A stretch of DNA of 6,264 bases from assembly GCA_947259605.1 (NCBI GenBank), contig CAMYMX010000225.1, forward strand, positions 1 through 6,264, written 5' to 3'. Shown here one piece after another: positions 1 through 4,709 of this stretch; positions within the stretch are counted from its first letter, which is position 1; each line of letters begins with the position of its first letter. The notes beneath the pieces are model-generated. The model saw only the letters and a list, made by a program, of their open reading frames with translations. It had not been told where the DNA came from and did not search any database. The translations under genes and the position numbers were made by a program. The stretch is from an uncultured Polyangiaceae bacterium (GTDB lineage Bacteria; Myxococcota_A; Polyangia; Polyangiales; Houyiibacteriaceae).

Positions 1-350
1 TCGTCGCGTCGGAGCACGACGAGGTGACCGCGGCATTTCGCAAGCATAGCCGTGGCCGAGTGGCCACTTCGGCTGGCCGCAAAGGAGCGCTTCACTTCTG
101 GGCGCACGTCGTGACGGGGCTGTCCAATCACACGGTGTATGCGTTTGACGCGCTGCAGATCCCGACGAGCTTCCGGGGGTTGAAGGTCATCACGCCGCGA
201 TTCCTCGCGGCCGCGCACCGCCACGGGCTTCAAATTCACGTCTGGACCATCGACGACCCCGCAGAGATGGAGGCGCTGGCCGCAGCGGGAGTGGACGGGA
301 TCATGACCGACTTCCCCGACGTCCTGCTCGAGGTTTTGGCCAAGCACTAG
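1..350 (+). CDS. Glycerophosphodiester phosphodiesterase, C-terminal part (5' end outside window)
   Basis: The reading frame is already open at the left edge (first full codon at base 3) and ends at TAG 348-350, so about 116 C-terminal residues are present. Near the end are VWTIDDPAEM and then AAGVDGIMTDFPDVL. These match the closing strands of the GDPD TIM barrel, whose family pattern is roughly VWTV-(N/D)-(D/E)P followed by GVDGI-TD-P. Family enzymes hydrolyse glycerophosphodiesters to glycerol 3-phosphate and an alcohol in phospholipid turnover. The N-terminal catalytic His and metal-binding Glu/Asp residues lie upstream and cannot be checked. The visible opening, VASEHDEVTAAFRKH, fits the mid-barrel segment of the family (a 'second-site' strand followed by a helix). 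A GTG at base 24 is an internal Val codon, not a credible start. The next gene follows after 38 bases on the same strand, so co-transcription is possible. The family call is firm; substrate and localisation are unknown. Confidence 0.85.
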   Translation, partial: VASEHDEVTAAFRKHSRGRVATSAGRKGALHFWAHVVTGLSNHTVYAFDALQIPTSFRGLKVITPRFLAAAHRHGLQIHVWTIDDPAEMEALAAAGVDGIMTDFPDVLLEVLAKH

Positions 351-388
351 CGCGTGAATGCGAGCTGTGTTGTCATGCGAGCAACACC

Positions 389-1315
389 ATGAAGCAACCG
401 ATGCTCCTCTTTGCGACCGAACGCTACCAAGAGCTCTGCGAGGACATCTCGGGTGCGGGCGATTTCGACCTGGGCGTCGTGGAGCGAAAGGTCTTCCCGG
501 ACGGGGAGCGATACCGCCGTATCGAAGCCGATTGCGCACTGCGCGACGTGGCGGTCGTCGGAGGCACGGTCGACGACGTCGACATGCTCGAGATCTACGA
601 CCTCGCATGCGGCCTGGTTCACCTCGGGGTCCACACCCTCACCCTCGTGCTCCCCTGGTTCGGCTATCAGACGATGGAGCGCGCCTCGCAGCACGGCGAG
701 ATTGTCGCCGCGAAAAACCGGGCCCGGCTGCTGTCGTCGATTCCAAGCGCCGGTTCCGGCAACCGCGTGGTTCTGATCGACCTGCACTCCGAAGGCATCC
801 CGCAGTATTTCTCGGGCGACATTCGTCCGGTCCACCTCCAAGCACGCTCCGTAGTCCTCCAAGCGATTCGAGACTTTGGCGGCGAGGATTTCATCCTCGG
901 CGCAACCGACGCCGGCCGAGCAAAATGGGTCGAGAGCCTCGCCAACGATCTCCTGGTCGACGCCGCCTTTGTCTTCAAACGCCGCCTCTCCGACACCCAA
1001 ACCGAAATCACCGCCCTAGCCGCCGACGTCCAAGACCGCCCCGTGGTCATTTACGACGACATGATCCGCACCGGCGGTTCGCTGATCTCGGCCGCCAACG
1101 CCTATCGAGAAGCAGGCGCAAGCCAGGTCTACGCGGTGTGCACGCACGGCGTGTTCGCGCAGAAATCGCTCGAGCGGATTCAAGACAGCGGAGCGCTCGA
1201 GGGCATCGCATGCACCAACACGCGACCCCACGTTCAGGAGCTCGCGGACGGGGACTTCCTGAGGGTGTACTCGGTCGCAGATTTGATCGCGCAGTTTTTG
1301 TCGGAGAGTGTCTAA
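389..1315 (+). CDS. prs: Divergent ribose-phosphate pyrophosphokinase (PRPP synthetase family)
   Basis: The 308-residue product is close to the usual length of about 315. PRPP synthetase transfers pyrophosphate from ATP to ribose 5-phosphate, giving PRPP for nucleotide, His and Trp synthesis in the cytoplasm. Landmarks in family order are FPDGE (36-40), FGYQTMER (91-98), the catalytic-His motif DLH (131-133), FKRR (196-199) where the catalytic loop Lys/Arg lie, the PRPP loop YDDMIRTGGS (222-231) and THGVF (252-256). Two motifs are unusual. The ATP-contacting stretch that is normally close to Y-A-R-Q-D-R reads Y-Q-T-M-E-R here, and the usual DDMIDTGGT has Arg in place of the second Asp group and Ser for the last Thr. 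The ATG at 389 fits the family N terminus, but no clear Shine-Dalgarno precedes it. The gene could encode a paralogue of altered specificity or regulation; fold membership is clear, exact activity less so. Confidence 0.82.
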   Translation: MKQPMLLFATERYQELCEDISGAGDFDLGVVERKVFPDGERYRRIEADCALRDVAVVGGTVDDVDMLEIYDLACGLVHLGVHTLTLVLPWFGYQTMERASQHGEIVAAKNRARLLSSIPSAGSGNRVVLIDLHSEGIPQYFSGDIRPVHLQARSVVLQAIRDFGGEDFILGATDAGRAKWVESLANDLLVDAAFVFKRRLSDTQTEITALAADVQDRPVVIYDDMIRTGGSLISAANAYREAGASQVYAVCTHGVFAQKSLERIQDSGALEGIACTNTRPHVQELADGDFLRVYSVADLIAQFLSESV

Positions 1316-1316
1316 C

Positions 1317-1338
1317 GGGGCGCGGAAAAAAGGCGCGA
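1317..1338 (+). repeat. Repeat copy A, left arm of a perfect 22-bp inverted repeat
   Basis: This 22-base stretch begins one base after the TAA of the PRPP synthetase homologue. It is the exact reverse complement of 1488-1509, with 149 bases between the arms. It has CGCG on both sides of an A6-containing centre, so it could also fold as a small 4-bp hairpin. Similarity to the other copies continues weakly to about 1350, where GTCGAACGGCT matches GTCGAATGGCT on the minus strand of copy C. It reads in the same direction as the gene it follows. Confidence 0.75.
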
Positions 1339-1417
1339 CGCGGGCCTGCGTCGAACGGCTCGGCTTGCAAATCTGGTCGGTAGGACTTGGGGGCGGGGAC
1401 CAGGCAAGCCTCGCCTC

Positions 1418-1459
1418 GGCGCGCGCGCCAATCCGTGGTGGTTGCTGTCTTGCGGATTG
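1418..1459. other. CG palindrome and adjoining 7-bp-stem hairpin
   Basis: Bases 1418-1429 form the 12-bp perfect palindrome GGCGCGCGCGCC. It is immediately followed by an inverted repeat, CAATCCG at 1429-1435 and CGGATTG at 1453-1459, enclosing 17 bases. No T-run follows on the plus strand, so this is not a classical intrinsic terminator. It sits inside the 149-base spacer of the A/B inverted repeat. The structure is directly visible; a function is not. Confidence 0.5.
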
Positions 1460-1472
1460 TCACTTGCGACGT

Positions 1473-1522
1473 CGACTCCGACCCCCATCGCGCCTTTTTT
1501 CCGCGCCCCTCCATACGGAGAC
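1473..1522 (-). repeat. Repeat copy B, 50-bp extragenic repeat
   Basis: The 50-base segment runs from CGACTCCG to CGGAGAC. It aligns by eye with copy C (1728-1776) at about 42 of 50 positions, with one 1-base gap in the T-rich centre. Bases 1488-1509 inside it are the right arm of the perfect inverted repeat with copy A. It ends in CTCC-ATAC-GGAG (1509-1520), a small perfect hairpin motif. It lies in the same orientation as copy C and opposite to copy A. No coding capacity is apparent. Confidence 0.75.
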
Positions 1523-1561
1523 AGGGCCAACCCGGCTCCCCAACGGCAGGCGGCAGCGCGA

Positions 1562-1618
1562 GCCCGAAGGGCGAAGCCCGGCGCGAATGCGCCGGCAAGG
1601 CAGAGCGAAGCGAATGCC
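1562..1618. repeat. Cluster of short hairpins built on GCGAA-type loops
   Basis: Overlapping small stems follow each other: GCCC-GAA-GGGC (1562-1572), GGGC-GAA-GCCC (1569-1579, exclusive with the first), CCGGCGC-GAAT-GCGCCGG (1578-1595, perfect 7-bp stem with a 4-base loop) and GGCA at 1599-1602 with TGCC at 1615-1618. The triplet GAA recurs in or next to each loop. This is the layout of a REP-like extragenic element. It sits between repeat copies B and C in the convergent gap. No gene overlaps it. Confidence 0.55.
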
Positions 1619-1727
1619 GCGCCAGGGAGGATTACGGATGGGGGTGGGCGGGGCGGTTCAATCAAACCTCACCACGCAACCAATCCAAGACCCCGCGTCC
1701 CCAACACCCGCGGCAGCACAAGCCATT

Positions 1728-1776
1728 CGACTCCGCCCCATATCGCGCGTTTCTCCGCACCCCTCCATACGTAGAC
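1728..1776 (-). repeat. Repeat copy C, diverged 49-bp copy of the same repeat
   Basis: It shares with copy B the opening CGACTCCG, the core ATCGCGC and the end CCCCTCCATACG-AGAC. Read on the minus strand its core is GTGCG, then the loop GAGAAA, then CGCGC, which still pairs (with one G-U) although the sequence differs from copies A and B. This hints that the fold, rather than the exact bases, is kept. It lies 27 bases beyond the stop of the cytochrome gene and is oriented with that gene's transcription, just as copy A is with the PRPP synthetase gene. Confidence 0.7.
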
Positions 1777-1803
1777 GGAGCACTGCCAACGCCAGCGGGT
1801 CTG

Positions 1804-2205
1804 CTATTCGCCCCGACCCACCATCCCCCTCACGTGCTCCACCAGCTCCCCGACCTGCTCCGGCGTCAGCAGTTCCCCGAACGCTGGCATCATCGGTGGG
1901 TTGCCTCGTGTGATGAGTTGGGCGATCCGCGCGTCGTCGATGCCTTCTTGCCAGGCCGCGCTCGCGAAGTTTAGCTTGACCTGAGGGCCGCCGCGGCCGT
2001 CGGTGCCGTGACAACGCGCGCAGTTGCGCTGCCACAAGAGCTCGCCAACCGTGAGGTCTGGACGTTCTTGCTGCGGGACGCGATTGCGATCGACGAGGTT
2101 GTCCGGCAGGTGCGCGTGGTCCTCGGGGGTCCACACGCGAAGGTCTTCTGGTTCGCTCGAACAGGCCGCCAACAAGAGGCAGGCCACCATGATCCTGATC
2201 AACAC
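1804..2205 (-). CDS. Small c-type cytochrome lipoprotein (single haem)
   Basis: The 133-residue product has a short lipoprotein signal: Arg4, a hydrophobic core and lipobox LAAC with lipidated Cys15. Ser at +2 favours outer-membrane sorting. One haem site, CARCH (Cys62, Cys65, His66), is followed about 40 residues later by NPPMMPAFG, where Met105 or Met106 would be the sixth haem-iron ligand. This matches a class I cytochrome c domain of the cytochrome cbb3 subunit III/c6-like type. It would carry electrons on the periplasmic side of a membrane; the partner is unknown. I chose the GTG at 2205 because it keeps Arg4 in the signal and has a GGGGG tract four bases upstream. ATG at 2190 is an alternative that shortens the signal by five residues. 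It begins 15 bases after moaA on the same strand, so it is probably its operon partner. Confidence 0.87.
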   Translation of the reverse strand: MLIRIMVACLLLAACSSEPEDLRVWTPEDHAHLPDNLVDRNRVPQQERPDLTVGELLWQRNCARCHGTDGRGGPQVKLNFASAAWQEGIDDARIAQLITRGNPPMMPAFGELLTPEQVGELVEHVRGMVGRGE

Positions 2206-2220
2206 GGAACCCCCTGTAGC

Positions 2221-3294
2221 CTATCCACCAATGAGGCTCATCCCGACGCGTTCGTGCTCGTGCTCTTCGGGCTCTAAGAAATGATGCCCGCGGTCCTTGC
2301 CGGTGAGCGACCAGACCATCGCCCAGGCGAGGTCGAGGTCACTCCCGCCGGCGCGCATGATGTTGCGAAGGCTGATCGCGCGGCGTGACGCAAGGCAGGC
2401 GCGAACGTCGCCCCGGGCCGTGACGCGCACCCGGTTGCAGGTGTCGCAGAACTCATTGCTCATGGGGGTGATGAAGCCAACCCGATGACCCGAGCCATCG
2501 GCCGCGGCCATATACCGCGCCGGCCCCTGCCCTTCAATGCCCTGGGGAGCCTCGCGCGATACGCCGTCTCCAAGGACATCGAGAACATCGGCGGCGTTCA
2601 TTCGCATGTCCTGCGGGAGCTTGGCGCCCTCCCCGAGTGGCATCAGCTCGATGAAACGCGGCGTAACACCGAGCGACCAGGCGAAATCGACGATCCGCTG
2701 CAACTCGTCGTCGTTGCGGCCCCGAAGCGGCACCGTGTTGAGCTTCACGTCGAGCCCGACATCGATGGCGGCGTGAATCCCTGCCAATACGCGCCCCAAG
2801 TCGCCGCCGCGCGTGAGCTCGGCAAACCGGCTCGCGTCTAGCGTATCGATCGAAACGTTCACTCCGAACAGCCCCGCGTCGCGCAGCGGCCGCGCAAGCT
2901 CGGAGAGGCGGGTCGCGTTCGTGGTCATGACGAGCTGCTCGACCTCGGTGCGCCGATGCACGAGCTCCACCAGCCGAACGATGTCTTTTCGCACCAACGG
3001 CTCGCCGCCGGTGAACCGCACGCGCCGAATGCCCGCCAGCGCAAACACCGACACCAGCCGCGCCGCTTCTTCAAACGTCAGCAGGTCGCGCCGAACGGCG
3101 TGCTCATCCTCCCCGCTCGGGGGCATGCAGTAGATGCATGCAAGATCGCAGCGGTCGGTCACGCTCAGCCGCAGATAAGTGTACCGACGCCCACGCGCGT
3201 CGCGCAGAAGCGGGATCGCATTGAAATCATCGGGCCGAACCGGCCAGTCTTCGTAGACTGCCGAGCGACTCTGCACGAGGGGAAGTCGATGCAC
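2221..3294 (-). CDS. moaA: GTP 3',8-cyclase (molybdenum cofactor biosynthesis protein A)
   Basis: MoaA is a radical-SAM enzyme that converts GTP to 3',8-cyclo-7,8-dihydro-GTP, the first step of molybdenum cofactor synthesis, with MoaC acting next. The 357-residue product has the SAM-cluster motif CDLACIYC (Cys49, Cys53, Cys56), the SAM-binding FTGGEP (94-99), NVSIDTLD (146-153), FIELMPLGEG (214-223) and the second cluster motif CDTCNRVRVTARGDVRAC (Cys283, Cys286, Cys300). It ends in the Gly-Gly tail typical of MoaA. All six cluster cysteines are present, so it should be functional. The GTG at 3294 is the first start after an in-frame TAG at 3304-3306. It gives an N-terminal extension of some 20-25 residues relative to many homologues and lacks a good ribosome binding site, so the true start could be a little downstream (another GTG lies at 3276). 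No other mo-genes are in the window; the next gene is a cytochrome. Confidence 0.95.
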   Translation of the reverse strand: MHRLPLVQSRSAVYEDWPVRPDDFNAIPLLRDARGRRYTYLRLSVTDRCDLACIYCMPPSGEDEHAVRRDLLTFEEAARLVSVFALAGIRRVRFTGGEPLVRKDIVRLVELVHRRTEVEQLVMTTNATRLSELARPLRDAGLFGVNVSIDTLDASRFAELTRGGDLGRVLAGIHAAIDVGLDVKLNTVPLRGRNDDELQRIVDFAWSLGVTPRFIELMPLGEGAKLPQDMRMNAADVLDVLGDGVSREAPQGIEGQGPARYMAAADGSGHRVGFITPMSNEFCDTCNRVRVTARGDVRACLASRRAISLRNIMRAGGSDLDLAWAMVWSLTGKDRGHHFLEPEEHEHERVGMSLIGG

Positions 3295-3416
3295 CGGCGG
3301 AGTCTAGGGGCCCGCGCGTTCCGGTCAACGCTCGGACGCGTGCTTGACATCACCTGAGCAGGGAATCAGGCTCTGCCCTTCCACTGAACCACGATTCATT
3401 TTCAGGAGCTCAGCGC
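3295..3416. promoter_or_regulatory. Divergent promoter region between moaA and fadI
   Basis: These 122 bases separate two outward-facing genes, so both promoters should lie here. On the plus strand TTGACA at 3344-3349 is a perfect -35-type hexamer, but the stretch about 17 bases on (CAGGCT, 3367-3372) is a poor -10, so assignment is weak. A short dyad TGAA-N6-TTCA at 3385-3398 lies between this site and the fadI start, a suitable place for an operator, but four-base arms are not diagnostic. No clear promoter was recognised for moaA. Confidence 0.4.
3404..3408 (+). promoter_or_regulatory. Shine-Dalgarno for fadI
   Basis: AGGAG is followed by eight bases and then the ATG at 3417. It supports that start over the in-frame alternatives and is the best ribosome binding site in the window. 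Confidence 0.75.
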
Positions 3417-4709
3417 ATGGAATCTAATGGAAACCGCGTGGCGATCGTTGCCGGACTGCGGACGCCCTTCGCGAAACAATGGTCGGCGTACCGGGAGGTC
3501 AGCGCACTCGACCTCGCGAACATCGTCGTGGCGGAGCTGCTGCAGCGGCTCGAGCTCGACCCGACCGAAATCCAGCAGGTCGTTTACGGACAGGTCGTGC
3601 CTTCGGTGGAAGCGCCCAACATCGCCCGTGAGATCGTCTTGGCGACCGGCATGCCAAAGAGCATCGAGGCCTACAGCGTCTCGAGGGCCTGCGCGACGAG
3701 CTATCAGTCGACGGTCAATGTCGCCGAGGCGATCATGACCGGCGCGATCGACACCGGCCTCGCCGGCGGCGCGGACAGCGCGAGCAATGTGCCGATCACC
3801 GTGTCGAAGCGCCTCGCCGAAGCGCTGATGGCAGCGACCAAGGCCCGAAGCATCGGCGAGCGGGCTCAGATTTTCGCAGGGCTGCGTCCCCGGGACCTGA
3901 TACCGGTGGCTCCAGCCATCGCCGAGTACTCCACCGGCCTATCGATGGGGGAGAGCGCAGAGAAGATGGCGAAGGAAAACCACATCGCCCGCGAAGCCCA
4001 AGACGAGTTTGCGCTTCGGAGCCACACACTCGCCGCGGCCGCCTGGGACGAGGGCAAGTTTGACGAAGAGGTCATGGAGGTATTCGTGCCCAACCGCTTC
4101 GATCAGACGATTCGCAGAGACAACCTGGTTCGGGAAGGCGGCACGATCGAAGACTACGCCAAGCTCAAGCCTGCCTTCGACCGCCAGCACGGCACCGTCA
4201 CCGCGGGCACGAGCTCGCCCCTCACCGACGGCGCGAGCGCGTTGCTGCTGATGCGTGAAGACAAGGCCAAGGCGAACGGCTTCGATGTGCTCGGCTTCAT
4301 TCGAAGCTACGCGTTCGCCGCGCTCGACCCGGCCGGCCAGCTCTTGATGGGTCCCTCGTATGCGACGCCGATCGCACTCGACCGGGCCGGCATCAAGCTG
4401 TCGGACCTCGACCTCCTCGACATGCACGAGGCGTTCGCTGCACAGATTCTCTCGAACACGCAGGCATTCGAATCAAAAGATTGGGCGGAAAAGAACATCG
4501 GTCGCTCCGAGAAGATCGGCGACATCGATTGGGACAAATTCAACGTGACCGGCGGCTCGATCTCCATCGGCCATCCGTTCGCCGCCACCGGCGCACGTCA
4601 AATCACACAGACCCTCCGCGAGCTCAAGCGGCGGGGCGGCAACTTGGCCCTTTGCACGGCATGCGCGGCAGGTGGTTTGGGCGCCGCCATGGTCTTGGAG
4701 GCAGAGTAA
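3417..4709 (+). CDS. fadI: 3-ketoacyl-CoA thiolase, FadI type (beta subunit of the beta-oxidation complex)
   Basis: The thiolase cleaves 3-ketoacyl-CoA with CoA to acetyl-CoA and a shortened acyl-CoA, the last beta-oxidation step, in the cytoplasm or at the inner membrane. The product has 430 residues (E. coli FadI is about 436). The nucleophile is Cys92 in YSVSRACATSYQS. The active-site histidines are His337 in DMHEAFAAQ and His386 in IGHPFAATGAR. The acid/base Cys416 lies in TACAAGGLGAAMVLEAE, a C-terminal signature close to that of E. coli FadI and unlike the CIGGG form of FadA or acetoacetyl-CoA thiolases. The full domain pair is present with no truncation. The start has a good Shine-Dalgarno. 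The TAA overlaps the ATG of fadJ by one base, indicating translational coupling of the two subunits. Confidence 0.94.
   Translation: MESNGNRVAIVAGLRTPFAKQWSAYREVSALDLANIVVAELLQRLELDPTEIQQVVYGQVVPSVEAPNIAREIVLATGMPKSIEAYSVSRACATSYQSTVNVAEAIMTGAIDTGLAGGADSASNVPITVSKRLAEALMAATKARSIGERAQIFAGLRPRDLIPVAPAIAEYSTGLSMGESAEKMAKENHIAREAQDEFALRSHTLAAAAWDEGKFDEEVMEVFVPNRFDQTIRRDNLVREGGTIEDYAKLKPAFDRQHGTVTAGTSSPLTDGASALLLMREDKAKANGFDVLGFIRSYAFAALDPAGQLLMGPSYATPIALDRAGIKLSDLDLLDMHEAFAAQILSNTQAFESKDWAEKNIGRSEKIGDIDWDKFNVTGGSISIGHPFAATGARQITQTLRELKRRGGNLALCTACAAGGLGAAMVLEAE

Larger units (their letters stand above)
1316..1803. other. Non-coding gap between convergent genes, rich in repeats
   Basis: These 488 bases lie between the stop of the PRPP synthetase homologue (plus) and the stop of the cytochrome gene (minus). 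Open frames exist in several phases, but they have skewed Arg/Pro/Ala composition, cross the repeats and run into neighbouring genes antisense, so I call no gene. The gap contains three copies of a short repeat (one plus, two minus), a 12-bp CG palindrome, a 7-bp-stem hairpin and a cluster of small hairpins at 1562-1618. No classical hairpin plus T-run terminator was found for either convergent gene, so termination may rely on Rho or on these structures. Confidence 0.7.

Noticed and set aside
347..1000. Long open frame (217 codons) on the minus strand
   Set aside because: It is antisense to the PRPP synthetase homologue, whose family motifs are clear. Such frames are expected opposite GC-rich genes, and it shows no recognisable domain.
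1317..1509. MITE or small transposon bounded by 22-bp terminal inverted repeats
   Set aside because: No target-site duplication flanks the arms, there is no coding content, and the similarity to copy C extends beyond the right arm, so the arms are not element ends.
1488..1512. T-run at 1495-1500 as an intrinsic terminator for the plus-strand gene
   Set aside because: The T6 lies within a GC repeat core and is followed by further GC sequence. No strong stem lies immediately before it; the only long pairing partner is 149 bases upstream.
1047..1598. Arg/Pro-rich open frame crossing the end of the PRPP synthetase gene and repeat copies A and B
   Set aside because: It overlaps a real gene in antisense, and its sequence is dictated by the repeats and high GC. 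The repeated peptide patterns reflect the DNA repeat, not a protein family.
3939..4427. Open frame of 162 codons on the minus strand inside fadI
   Set aside because: It is a shadow of the thiolase gene, with no family motifs and no ribosome binding site.
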